DNA from: Alitta virens
Taxonomy: Eukaryota > Annelida > Polychaeta > Phyllodocida > Nereididae
Direction of reading: 5' to 3'
Length of the DNA stretch: 64,000 nucleotides
Assembly (NCBI GenBank): GCA_932294295.1
Contig: OW028584.1
Coordinates: 36,341,969 to 36,405,968 of the forward strand
The notes beneath the pieces were generated by a model. The model did not search any database and had not been told where the DNA came from. It saw nothing but the letters and a program-made list of their open reading frames with translations. Position numbers and translations under genes: made by a program. How positions within the stretch are numbered: the first letter of the stretch is position 1; every line of letters begins with the position of its first letter. Below, piece after piece: positions 1-12,700 of this stretch.

Positions 1-337
1 TAAAATAGCCAATTGTAACTCGAGGTCAATGAGTGAAGTTGATGACATCACCGTAATGTGATGAAACAAATAAAACGTATGAGTGGTTTGCCACATCATC
101 CACAATGATGGGATTGTCATTCTCTAACAGCAGCCTTGAATGATAGTATTTTGCATTAAATTCAGCACAAACTGTCCCAAATATCTTGCCTTGCATGGCA
201 AATTTCAATAAACAATGTATGGTCACACTCATGGAATGAAATGGTCTTTTTCCAGCACATGGATTGTAAAATCATGCCATGTTATTTTGTATCATGGATA
301 TTAAATACATTTTAGAATTTTTTTTCTTTAGTTTCAG

Positions 338-3300
338 AAACATCAATCCATCTACAAGTGAACTCTCAGGTTCTGTCAAATCAAACAGTACAACGTACAG
401 CTCAGCTGTCGGCACTCCCGTCATGGCACTGAAAGACTTCGATATATATTCAGGAAGAGCGAGCAGTCATTCGGAGGTCACGTTTCAGCTGGGTGGGGAA
501 GTTCTGCAAAAACAAACGAAGAGTGTTAAGACCTCTAGTGACATTAACGAAAACACTCTGAAATCGACCGACCCTGAAGAAGATCAAGTGTTTAATGAAT
601 TAGAAACGAAAGCAATGAGAAGAGTGGGAAGTCTAGAAAGTAGGAATATCGGAAGAAAGGATTCGGTCGATAGTGATATAACAGTATTGAGCAGACAAGC
701 GTCAGCGATGTCTTATACAGACAGTGATATTGCTGTGATACATAGTAGTAGAAACTCTTTCGATTCTCGTGAAGTGACGCCAGTGCGGGTTACAGGTGTC
801 ATGACAAAAGTCCAAGGTCAAGATGTCCAAGGTCAAGTTCAAAATGTTGCTGAACCTGTTGCTAATGGCGTCAGCCAATCAAACACAAGGAGCGAAATAC
901 CGACAGACTGCACTCACAGTCCTTATGGGTCACTAACGAACAAGACTCTTAACAGTATGATTGAAACAGTTTACGAGAAAAGTTTTTACGACAAGACTTT
1001 GCAGAATCTGAAAAACAACTCAAGTGCGTCGCTAACGAGTTTAACATCAACTGGAACGCATTCCAGCGTAGAGCACCACCCAGTGGCTGTTATGGGAAAC
1101 GATGGCTCAATCAGTATTCGTGAAAAAGGAAGGATTGAATACTGGTACGACGACTTTTCACGGATTGATCACAGACTCAAGTTACACCTTACAATGTCTG
1201 TGTTCTCTGAAGATGAGGAATTCAAGCTTCTGTTGAGGGTAAGTAGTTAGTTCTGTGTGACAATGCAGCTGTTGTTCATGAGAAACTAGTAACAATTATT
1301 AAAGCAGGTTAAAATATTATATTGAGAAGTTCATCATTTGTTGTTTTCAGTGTGGTATTGTGCCTTTCTTGACTGGTGGAGAATTTCAAGGATTATTTGT
1401 CGTTTCATCTAAAAATATCTACGTCTTTAAAATCAAGAGCGAAACTAGGTAAGTCCTACATGTGGATATTTACAAATAAACTTTTGCTAACGAGGACTGA
1501 GTTTTGAAAGAACCAACTTAGAACTTTATCGTTGACTATGCCACATAACCGGGTGTCTTGCATAGCACCAGTTCGTAATTAAAATTACCTTATGATATAA
1601 AAGTGAGGTGGGGAGGTGGGCAGGAAGGTTTTTGAAAAAGCGGGGGAAGGGGGTTCTCCAAAACAAAAAAAGATGGGGGGGGGGGGTGGGTTGGCAGGTT
1701 ATGATGAACCTAACCCTGGTGGTTGACCTTATTTTTCTTTTTCTTTATTAACATCTTAATTTTAAAAAGCTGGGGTGGGGTTGGTCTGAAAATTTTCCTG
1801 TCCAAGCAAGGAATTTGACAGTTCATTTTAACCATAAGAATACAAAGCTATGAGTTCCTGTACTTAATAAGAGGATGCAAAGTTGTACCAGACAGATTTT
1901 TAAGAACTATTTTGTTCGCTGCTTAGTTAAATTTAACGACATGGCCATTAAATAACTTACTGATTTTTGTTTCATCATTTTAATTTCAGTGATGACCAGC
2001 CTGAGACATGGCTCAAACAACTGACCAGTCAGCCATTGTCCAGTCTTAGTTACGTGGACATAGGTCTTGGCTATCAGAGCTTCAGAGTGGAGTTCAGCTC
2101 AGAGTCAAACTGCTATACCTTTGTCGTGCGAGATCACACCTGGTGTCAAAGGTTTATTTCACAATTCACAGGTGAGTAATTTAGTACTCTGTGTCTATGC
2201 TGTGGCAAGATTAATTCCCCACCCATAGTGTAAATGTGTAGCATGGTGTGGATTCCAAGTATTATCATCTCATCATTAAGTGTGCCTCTTGCAGCTGGTC
2301 ATATAAGCTGACTGAGCTTCAGACCCAGTAGCATTGAGACCATAAAATATAATACATATATATAGATTTTATTGACATGTAAAATATCATAAATGATACA
2401 TATGTCATTCAGTTAAAAGATAACATGAAAGAGACATTAATGTAAGTACAGAAAGCAATAAAATTTCAATAATCAAGGTTCCAGCCACCAAGTTAACTTA
2501 TAATACGTGTTTAAAATCCACATACACAATAGAAAAAAATACAAGCCGCTAATAAAAACATTTCACTCTCAAAGTCCAAAACATGACAAGCACATCATAA
2601 CTAATAAACTAATAAACTAAATTTATAACTGTGTGGATACAGGAGATGGTTTTCTCTACACATCAGCTTGAAGGAGAAACTTTCCTAAACTAATTAATAA
2701 CTCAGGTTCCTTGTTTGTCATTATTGCTGTAAACTTAGTTATATCATCTAGAGACAAGAAGTTGTTAATAAATTTAGTTGCATTCAAAAAAAGGTTAACA
2801 CGGTGTTGCTCATTACCAGGACAGACAATCAAACAGTGAATTTCGTCTTCTACAAAGTTTAACGTACACTTTTCACATATTCTATTTGGAGCAGGAATTA
2901 TTGGTTTATGGTGTCGACCTGTTTCAATCTTCAGGCTATGTGAACTTGTCCTAAATCTAGCTATTTTAGTTAACACTTTGCGAATTTGTTGCAATTCAAG
3001 ATAAGGTTCTATTCTACAATCAGTTTTAAATAGTTTATATGTCCTAAGTTTTGGTTGTTGTGAACTGTCATTTATTGCATTTATAAGTCGCTCATGTTCG
3101 GCTTCATAGAGTCTTAGTTTCACTGTGTTAGAGATATTATCAATGTCAAAGTTTCTGAGGTTACTAATATCATATTCAATGGTGCAGTTATTTAATACAT
3201 GACACACTTTACTGAACCAGTTATTTCCATTTACTGCATTCACATAAATTTCCTTCTGAACATTTAAACATTTCTTAAGTAAACTGTCATCAGGTGCTCT

Positions 3301-6084
3301 TTCCAATCTTATCCAGTAATTCACCATTCTAATTTTCTGTCTGTAAATACAATAAAACAACGCTGACTGCTGTTCATATCAGCTTCACACAAATGTCCTC
3401 GGGCGATATGACCCAATGATATTGTTTAGTAACTCAACGTTTCATAAATTCAAATTTACAGAAATCCTGCAAGACACAGCATTCAGCTCACATGGGAAAC
3501 TAGAAGGCATTACGAAGAACAACCCGGAGACGGTGGCGAGTTTAGAAACACAAGTTCTGTTAGCAAGTACCCTGGACGTTGACGACTCTTCAGGTCCAGC
3601 TGAGGTGGACGTCACTCTGCTCAAGTACTGCTTGGCTTACCAACATACTGGAGAGAAAAATTCTCAAGGTAATTATGAGAAGTTTTTCTAAAAGGATGCC
3701 ATGACCTGTTAAAAGGAAATGTGTTATGTCTATTTGCACAACTGGTAAACGTTCTTTTGCTATGGTTAATTGGAAATGATTATATTTGTTTACGCTACAA
3801 ATAAGTACAGAAAGTTAAACTTTAATAATGAAGTGCCATTATTCAATAACTTGACTGTATTTATGAGGAATAGAATTCTAATCTGTCAGTGTCCTAACAT
3901 TAAATTGTCGGAAATTGTAATATAAATTGTATTGAAATTGCAAACTTGTGTATCATCAGTGACAAAATTATTTAGACTTATACCCTTTTGGGAGGTGGGA
4001 GGCATTGAGACCTGACTTTAGAGGTCATCTTATCAGAACACTGAAATCTTTGAAATTCTATATTTCTCCCTTATTACGCCACTGCCTATCATGTTTTTTG
4101 TTTGTTGGCAAATGTAATATTTATCAAATGTTTTTATTTTACAGGAAAGGATGCTTTCTCACCTGTATCTTTGGCTGTGACGCCATCGCACATTTGCCTT
4201 GCAACAGAAGACCACCGTTTTCCCGTTCCAAGATGTCGGGCATCAGGACTTGAAGGTCATCAGTTTCACCTCAAGGACAAACAGAGAATAACCGACATCA
4301 CTCAACTGGTAAGTAGAGAAGTGTCTAATTGTTTCAAAGGGATTATAGTTGAGGTAATTTCCATGGTAACACAGTCGTTTCTGGCCTTATTGTGGTGATT
4401 GAAAGTAAATATGAATAGGAACTAAGAAAAGTTAATTTTTCTGTTTGGGATGTGCTGTTAAGACCAGCCACTGTTATTTAAGAACACTTAAATGGGTCCC
4501 AAAACTTTTATGTCTATGCTGAGGCAAGTAAAAGATCCCACTCATGGGGTAAATGTGTAACATGGGTGGACTCCTCTGTTGAGGTAATAGCCAAATTATC
4601 AAGACTCCGCCTCTCTCTCACCTCATCAATCGACCCTCATGAGCAGCAAGAACTTGCCTTAGAGGTCTTCACTGTCAATATCTTCTTCTTATTCTATTTT
4701 GTTTGTAATTTAGCAAGATTTTAATGTGAGAATTAAGACCACCTAATTACAAGACAACTTCAGTGCTTCCGGAGCGGGTGATCCTAATGATGGGAGACCA
4801 CTTTGTCGGAGCTCTGCTGTTCACTTAGGGACCCTTGTTTTATAACGGTTATTTGTTGTGGGCGCTAGCGAAAATTCAGAGGTTTTTTAACTATTTACAG
4901 CCTTCATATCTTACTAAACATGTGTCACTTAATGAAAAATTACAGAATACCAAGTTTCAAGGTCAAGCATTGAATATTAACAAATTTATGGACGATTTGT
5001 GTCCTCGCGCATCGATAAGACTTGCACCAACTCAGCCTTTGCAATGTCTTGAGTCTATGCAATGTCCTCTGACTGTGAACTGGTGGTCACAAGAAATGAC
5101 CGATAATAGACAAGAGTGCTGCAGTGAAGAGATCAATGTCTCGGGCAAGGGAACACTATGACTGTCAATGCATCCCTATACCGCTCCCCTAACATAAAGT
5201 AGGGGATTGACCTCTATATACCTTGAATCAAAGACAGACGCAAGTATATTTCTTACAGGTTGTATGATTTTCATATCATATCGTATTATAAGGCAGCTTT
5301 GTAGGTCATTGACCTTTTGTTGATATATTTCTTTAGAGACAGGTGCAAATGAATAACCCTTAAGGTTTTCTCATAATTATCTTGCTGTCAGAATGGTGGG
5401 TTTCAAAAAATTATTGGTGTTTGATTATGTTTAGTCAGGTGCTAATTGGTGCTGTGTTGAGCAAGTGAAGTCCCCAGGTATAAGTATCCAGTGTAAATAA
5501 TCATGATAAATGGAAGTTCGGGGTAGGTTGTTGGGGTGAATTTTGCCCCTGCATGGACGAAGCAGCGCAGTCCCTGGGTTGATATTCTGGTTCCAGTTAG
5601 ACAGCAATAAGTATCAGATATTCAGACTGAAAAAAAAAGAGGCCAAAATGGAGGTAGAGTTTTACATTTAAAATTATTTTAGTTTGCTAATTAACCATTG
5701 GGTGCTTATATCTAAAACAAAATGCCATTGCTAAATAGCACTACACAATCATTCATGACACTTATTACATTTTTTTTAGTCCTGAAACTCTTTTAGTCCG
5801 GAAATTTTGTTATGGTAGAATTGACCCTATTGGCTAATGATCATTAAAATATAATATAAGCTAGTAATGATTGTAATAAACGGTAAGTTGTTTTGCAGGA
5901 CTTGTACTGTCAAGACCGAAGAACGCTCACCATCAATTTCCTTGATGAAGAAACTTCCGAGGAATGCCAATGGAAGCTCACCATGGAAACGGAACAATGT
6001 CTGCAATCGCTAGTGGATGCAATCAGACAACCGTGGGAAGCGCAGTTCGGAGTGTCATTGCAATTGAACTCTGAAATTGTTTGA
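338..6084 (+). CDS. STK11IP: STK11IP-like (LKB1-interacting protein) C-terminal half, 5' partial
   Basis: Six exons with GT-AG borders and matching phases: 338-1238, 1351-1448, 1990-2171, 3462-3668, 4145-4308, 5899-6084 (TGA stop). The gene enters from the left, so the N-terminal leucine-rich repeats expected of the family are outside the window. Exon 338-1238 encodes a Ser/Thr-rich, low-complexity linker ending in a conserved block (RIEYWYDDFSRIDHRLKLHL). The following exons encode a PH-like region, including VSSKNIYVFKIKSE and LSYVDIGLGYQSFRVEF, and the last exon ends near PWEAQFGVSLQL. These blocks recall the C-terminus of STK11IP, which binds the kinase LKB1/STK11 and is linked to its cytoplasmic placement and to lysosomal signalling. 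Nischarin-like proteins share a similar layout and are the main alternative. The third intron carries an antisense LINE fragment. The identification is from memory of family blocks, not from an alignment. Confidence 0.72.
1604..1800. repeat. G-rich MITE-like repeat relic in STK11IP intron
   Basis: This intronic stretch contains a run of about 11 G and the phrase ggtggggagg...caggaagg followed by tttttgaaaaag. Nearly the same arrangement occurs at 10137-10170 inside a better preserved element with terminal inverted repeats. I read it as a decayed member of the same family; its own terminal repeats are not clear. Confidence 0.4.
2198..2340 (+). repeat. SINE-like dispersed repeat, copy 1
   Basis: The intronic segment tgtctatgctgtggcaag through cagtagcattgagacc recurs elsewhere in the window. 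Its left part matches 4512-4580 (tgtctatgctgaggcaag, then taaatgtgtaacatgg). Its right part matches 25087-25172 (atcatctcatcatta, then gctggtc, gcttcagacc and agtagcattgaga). The dispersed occurrence and lack of coding potential suggest a SINE family. I cannot see a clear tRNA-like A/B box head. Confidence 0.5.
2345..3405 (-). mobile_element. LINE 3' fragment (C-terminal domain) antisense in STK11IP intron
   Basis: On the minus strand 2656-3360 encodes 234 aa of a LINE ORF2 C-terminus, largely open. It contains KLRTYKLFK, the block RFRTSSHSLKIETGRHHKP and a zinc-knuckle-like CEKC...H...C motif (CX2CX9HX4C) followed by a helical tail. The same blocks recur in relics at 28153-28338 (-) and 29040-29640 (+), showing one dispersed family. 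RT and endonuclease regions are missing, which fits a 5'-truncated insertion. The A/T-rich stretch at 2345-2655 is its probable 3' UTR. It lies antisense to the host gene and is removed with the intron. Confidence 0.75.
4512..4600 (+). repeat. SINE-like dispersed repeat, copy 2 (partial)
   Basis: The segment tgtctatgctgaggcaag through catgggtggactcc matches the left half of the copy at 2198-2340 with point differences. It lies in the last STK11IP intron (4309-5898). The rest of that intron holds no exon I can support: the splice from 4308 directly to 5899 keeps the frame. Confidence 0.45.
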
Positions 6085-9000
6085 AGTAGTTCCTGGACGC
6101 TGTTTATATGTGAATTTTGCATAAAGAATGTTTTGAATTCATTCTGGAATAATTCTGTGATCAAGATGTAAATTTATATACTTGTAGAAGTAAATAATGT
6201 TAATACTTCCGGCGTAGATATCAGTTTGCATTGGGCGGTTTGCAATTATAATTTAGGGGGTATTAAGTTCATTATTGGGAAATATTTTTACATAATACTT
6301 GGTGATTATTACTCTATAGTTTGTAGGTAATTTGGAGTTTTCAGTAGTTATTCATGTTTGAAAGTTTCTTCAGAGAAATATGAGAGGGACAATTGGGGTT
6401 TAGATGTACTAAATTGTGCCTGGCAAAAAGTCATTCAACGTTTTTGTTGTGAATTTATTTCTAGTTTGTATAGAAATACACTTTCATCGCAAATTAGATT
6501 TAATAATTATCTTGCCTACCACAAAACGAGAAACTAATATTACAATCCATGATCATTTTCTCTTACCTCAGCTGGTGTCATTCATTAAATGCTAATACAT
6601 TTGAGAAAATATAAATTTATACCACAGGCGCCCTCCAGCAGAAGCTGGAGTGTCAAGATATATAAGAAAGGAAGGTGGAGCACTCAAATTTCTTTGGCGA
6701 CAGTCTTGCGGACAGTATCTAGGTCACTGGTGTCGCCAATAACGTCCGCCCTGCTCTAAATCAGGTCCGCGACCATTTGCAGCCCATCAGAGGCCTACTA
6801 GGCCTTAGGGTTTTCCCTAATAAACCCTGTGGGTGCCTCAGCTGATGACCTACATTCTGTCCGCATGTCTGTCGCGATCATATTCACGTCCGAAAATTGT
6901 CTTATAACAGTTTAAATTGCGTAAATAACCACTGTATTGTCGATTCAGAACAGTAGGAAATATTGTGTACTTTATGTTACAAAATAATCAGATGTTTATG
7001 TTAAGTATAGTTAGAGAATCGAGCCTTTGAATGAGGCCAAGTCAACTCGCTCAGTGCACAAGAGTGGTACCTTCTTATTATGTCTTGACAATGCATTGAT
7101 GCCAGCTGGACGGCGCCTGTGTTTATACCAAAGAAACTATCCAAGAACCCAAACTGAATCACTCATACAGAGTTGTATATACTGCTATGAATGTTCAATT
7201 CTATGGGCTTATTTGAAACCTTTGTATACCTGTGATGTTTCGTACTGTTCGTTCTGAAAGATAATATTGTAAATTTATTCTTTGTATTTGTGTGTCCGTG
7301 TACATTTGTTCAATGTCAATATATTAGTGAATTTATCATTCTAACTTTAAATTCAAGGTGCCATTGAAATTATCAAGGTTTGAATACACCTGTAGATAAT
7401 TATGAAGATTATAATTGTATGTATTGGGTATCTGTATATAACGAAACTGACTATATCGGAAACTGAGACAGATGATGTCATAGCTTTGTATGTAGTTAAA
7501 TATGTAAATCAGTTTCTAGGTAAATTGTCTATTCTTATATGTGTTGCCCTATATTTTCGAAGTGTGTGCTGCTACATTTTGTTTTAAAGTATCAAAAACA
7601 AGGCTGGGTTTTTGGACTATTTTTTTAAAAAGCACATTTATGAAAGTAGGCATTAAAAATTGTCAATTTCTTGTATGACTGTGTATGAAATTTATAAAAT
7701 TGTAAAAGAAATACTCATTGTTTTAAATTATACTCAAACATCACTTTAATGATGCTTTACTAATAATAAGACCACCGTTCAATGGAGTCCAAATTTGACC
7801 TATTTGTAATTTAATTATTTGAAAAAGTCTACTCATAACACAGATCACTAATGAAAGAAGTCACTCACAAAAAGAAGACCTACTATAGATGCAGGGAGAT
7901 GCTTATATAAGTTAATTAATGCAGGATGTCACAGAGAACAATTGCCAATCATTACATGACATCATAGCTGGCTATTACAACATCATTTCAGCCAAAAATA
8001 GCAATATTGCACAACAAAGTATTTGATTGACCTTTCTGCTCTGTAATAGAGCTGGTCAGATGTCATGTGACCTTGGACCTGGAAATACTAAAACAATTCA
8101 GGACATCAACTAATACTCAATGATAGATGACATCATCAATAATTAGGCCTTAGTGATATCATATATGGGGAGAAAAAATACCACAAGGGGTCTCTGACAC
8201 TAATAGATGAGTAGTGTGATGATGTCTTACATATTGTGACATCATCCATGCTATGGTTGTAGTGCCCCCTGTAGGCTGTTATTTTTCCTCCCATTGTATT
8301 GGTATTACGGGGTACAACATCACGCAAGAACTGACCACCCCTGTAGTGATGCAACTCATTCTAGAAAACCTTAATTATGTTTTCATATGTTTGCTTATAT
8401 GTATTGGATGTGTATTGGATGTGTATTTTATGTCTGTGATGCCAAAGATGCCAAATTGTAAGGAGAAAAGGGGGGATACATGTACTGAATGAATATTACA
8501 ATGGAAACTGTATTTCTAAGCAGATTAAAATGCTTTCAAAAGATACTATTGGGGATTTTTCTGTGTGTTTTGTTTGGGTGTAATATTTCTACTGCAGTGG
8601 GACGTACCTGTAGCTTACACTGAGACATAACTCAAACTTAGTTTCTTTATATGCAGGCTGGTGTAAAGATGGGCAAAAAGTCCGTTCTTGGACCAATTAC
8701 AAGGTGCCAATCATCTATTGGTCTAGCATTGGGCATTGTGATTTTAATTTCCACTTAGTTATCAATGGGTGTTCTATTTCTGGAGCAACTCCGGCTTCTG
8801 CTAAGAAGCCATTATTGTGGTGATTTGGTGAGACTCTGGGTGTCCAATCCATGTACTAAACAGACCCAGAGTTAGTTATTCTGGGTAAGGTGTTCTGGTG
8901 GTTGGGCCTGTTCCAATCCTGACACTCTCCATGAACGAGATCTCATTTGGAGGTCATTGACCTGAGATGCGCCAAGAGCAATGTCCATGTAGGGGCCATC

Positions 9001-9710
9001 AACAAACCCCATCCAAGAGTATGGATTCTGAACAAAATCATCTCATCATTGTGTCTGCCTTCAGTTGCATCAGGCTTCAGTAAGCGTTTGACCAGTATGC
9101 AAGGTGATCACTGATCCAATTATATAGAAATAAATTGCTTGTTAATATGTCTGCAATCTTGCTTAAGTAGTCGAATTCCCGATAAATTTAAGCGCAGGAA
9201 TTTGCAAACGTAATAACGCGTTGGCAGCACTTGGCGATAAAACTTAATATTTAGAATATTAATGGGGTTTTACTGCTTATTGCTGCCACCACACGATCAC
9301 GCTGGCGAACACCAGCAATTTAAGCTTGATTTTTGGGACATTGGCAGTTTAAACTTATGCAGACTTATAGGTAATTTTAAATTTAATTGTTCTTTTAAAC
9401 TGGTTTTAGTCGTGTATTTGACTTGAAAAAGATTTACCATTTATAAAAATTGAAATACAAACTTAGGTATTTCACATTTTATTACAAATAAATTACCAAA
9501 TTGTCATGCAAATTCATGTACAAAACAATTACATAAATATATGGAAAGCATTGGATTGTCTCTCAGCAAATGGCTTCAATTCATGAAATGCCAAATTGGA
9601 CGCTAATATCAAAAGCATGATGTCAGTTTTAATGGGAAAAGTAAATTAAATGAAAACACGACATTAAATGAACAGTGATGAACTTAAATAAATGTTGATG
9701 ACTACAATGA
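6085..9710. other. Intergenic region between convergent STK11IP and ORC2
   Basis: This stretch holds the 3' untranslated regions of the two convergent genes and AT-rich DNA. Several short open frames exist, none with family resemblance or codon bias. Fragments resembling the dispersed repeat (catctcatcattgtgtctgcc near 9038) are present. I see no further gene. Confidence 0.5.
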
Positions 9711-12700
9711 CTAAGATTCGTCTTCCTGTTGTTGAATAAATTCTTTGAGTGTCGCAGCGTCCAGCGGAATGGTCAAGTGCTCAAGACCATCAATCTAAAA
9801 AGAGAGAAAAAACCCAATTAATATTTATATTGATTTCAACAGAACTTTAGGCAATTTTTTGCTGGTTCATATGGATAATTAATGGGTATCATATGAGTAC
9901 TGGATGAGTGAAATTTTTAATTGGCTATTAACAGAATTCTATAAGAATTCCAATACATTTGTACAACAAAATTAATGTCAACTTTTTAAAAAGAAAAATC
10001 CATATTAACATATTTCAAATCTAAACTAATTGTATACAATTCTGAACCAATCCGTAGTTATCATAATTATATAAAGCCATAATTGAGTTAAAATGTAATG
10101 AATACCACCTACATTAAGGGCTGTTCCATTTAAAAGTTAAGGTGGGGAGGACAGGAAGCTTTTTGAAAAAGTGGTGCATGAAATTATTTTTTCTGTATTT
10201 AGAAAAAAAAAAAAAAGGAAGTTAAAAGAGGGGGGGGGGGGTCTTTAAAAACAAAGGCAGTTATTGGGGGGGGGGGGTGGTCTCAAAATATTTTTGTCCA
10301 CTCCCACTCCACATTTTTAAAAGGAACAGCCCTAAACCCCAAAAAAATAAAAGATAAAATAGATTAAATGCCCACCTTCTTTGTACGTATCAGTTTGTGG
10401 TCTCTAAATTCTGTGAGTTGCGTTCGTAAAGTCAGATCACTGTTTACCAGGAAAGCTTCTCGACACTTTTGATACAAGTCCGGAAATGCAAGACCTGTGA
10501 TTGTAAGAAAAACAAAATGAGTTAATTTTTTAGAAAAAAAGAAGTCATGTATTATATTAAAACATAACAAGATGAGTCAGTTGCTTTAAAAAAAGTAAAG
10601 CAAAAACATAGAATGCAGAATAAAGTAAAAACTGATTGTTCATTAAGTAATATGTCTAATAATTTTCTATATATCTTGAAATACAGAGATGTAGTACATG
10701 GTATTCATTTATACCCATTTGAAATAGTGAAGTCCTCAGGATTAATTAACTTCTAATAAATAATCTTCAGTGTCATTTTACAAACCTGTGTAATTAGATC
10801 CAGCATTATCGAGCTGATAATTAGCCACGAGAACAAATATTCCTCTGGCATTTGGCGTGAGACTCTTAAAGACGTGTGTGAGGGAGGAGAGCGCCAAAAC
10901 GCCAGACTGTTGGACAAGAAGACTGTTCTCATAGGAAGTCTCCTCCGTGTAGGGTGAATAAGTTGTCACGTCGTACCACAGCCAATTAAAACGACTGCAT
11001 TTTGACTGATCCCAAACTGGAACGATAAAAGTTTTCTAGTCGTGGTTTGTCTCGATGCTAATGAAGCAGACATAAATGACACCAGTTTATTAAACTGACA
11101 GGCAATTAATTACTAAATAACACCATATCTGTTTTATTAGCATGATGCAGGTAGGAAAGAGTTTTCTACTCTAGCCATCAAAGAAACAACATAATTCAAA
11201 CAGAAGTTCATTTCTGCCGGTAGGGTAATAGATTTACAACATTCACATAAATTAAATTTTACACCGTAGACAGACATGCCAAGTCTCACTCATTCAGCAT
11301 GAGTCTCACTCATTTGGTTTCTGTCGCACTCCTCTAGACTTAAGTATTTTCTTCATATTTTGTCTCAAAGAAAGAAAACCAGAATAAATGAATAAAATGT
11401 TAATGTAAATTGGTTGAAAAGGGCCAAAACACACACAAGTAACAATCCAGAACTTGGCATCTCTGCCTTAAAAAGCATACACTAGGTCTACATCACATAA
11501 TTAACAAGCTTTGAATAGTGTGTTGAAAAATAATACTTGGCCACAACAAATTTGTGTTATCCTAAAAAGTATCTGACTTGATTTTATTGTACTCACTGAG
11601 AGGTGCATTGATGTGATCAATTGATGCTAAGATATGGAATCCATCGATCTGGGCAAGCAAACTGAGAATCGTTTGAACTTTCTCCTGTCTCAGCATCCCT
11701 CCGTCGATGTTGTGAATTATCAAATAAATGTCCTCCCTGCTTTCTGGAGTAATAACAAAATTCTTGAGTGACAGAAATATAAGAAATAGTTTCCCCCTTA
11801 TTTATATTTAAAAAAAAATCATTTTATAAACTCTACAGATTCTGCTAGAAGCTATCAAAAAATTACTTAAATTTTTACATGTTCTGTGAGAAGATATCAA
11901 ATTAATTAATTCAAGATTGATTTAATATGACAGATTACAATAGATACAGTTCTGAGAATTAATTTTGCTCCCATAATACACAAATTCAGTAAATTTAAAT
12001 ATAGTGATCAATTAAATACCTCCACATTCAAAATGTTTTCTTATAAATTCAACCTGTTCTACAGGGCTTTTGAAGCTCCCCTTATGATCCAGTACATCCT
12101 CCGTGATCGTGTTTAAAACCTGCAAAATTAAATACAGTTTAATTGTATCACCTGTTGCCTTGCATCATTGTGCATAGTGTCCCAGCTAGGATTTGAGTTG
12201 GGCATGGCGCACAAGGATATCAGGGCACCTAAATAGACTCATAAAGGGCATCGAAATAGTTGAAAAAAAAAAAAAAGGGTCTTTACATAAGTTCGTGCAT
12301 GGCGCTCACAATATCAGGCATGGCGTAAGAGGCATTGGGCATGGCACCATGCTCGAATTGCCTAGCTGGAACACTGGAATAGTGTGCAAATATTACGCAT
12401 TATTTCACCAGGTAAATGACTTGCCTGAGCACAGACACATAGTACAAAGCACTGACAATCCTATGGCTCATGTAAATGACCTTCAGCTACAGCTCAGAGA
12501 GAGTACCCTCGGACCCACTTATCATGAACCATTTGGGATTTCAAAAAGTGTTCATTTTAATGGGTTCCTTTGTATGCGGTCTGGTATGAATTTAAAGATA
12601 GGCAACAAATCTATTCCTGAAGAATGAAGTAGACTTCCATAACAAAAATACTTTACATAAACTGATCCACTAGTTCAGGTTTCGAACTCAGGACCCTCAG

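Noticed and set aside
4835..5161. 108-aa plus-strand frame within the last STK11IP intron
   Set aside because: Direct splicing of 4308 to 5899 keeps the frame and the conserved block; this frame lacks matching splice sites.
12193..12627. 144-aa plus-strand open frame inside an ORC2 intron
   Set aside because: No family resemblance, low-complexity lysine run, and it lies antisense within a well-supported intron.
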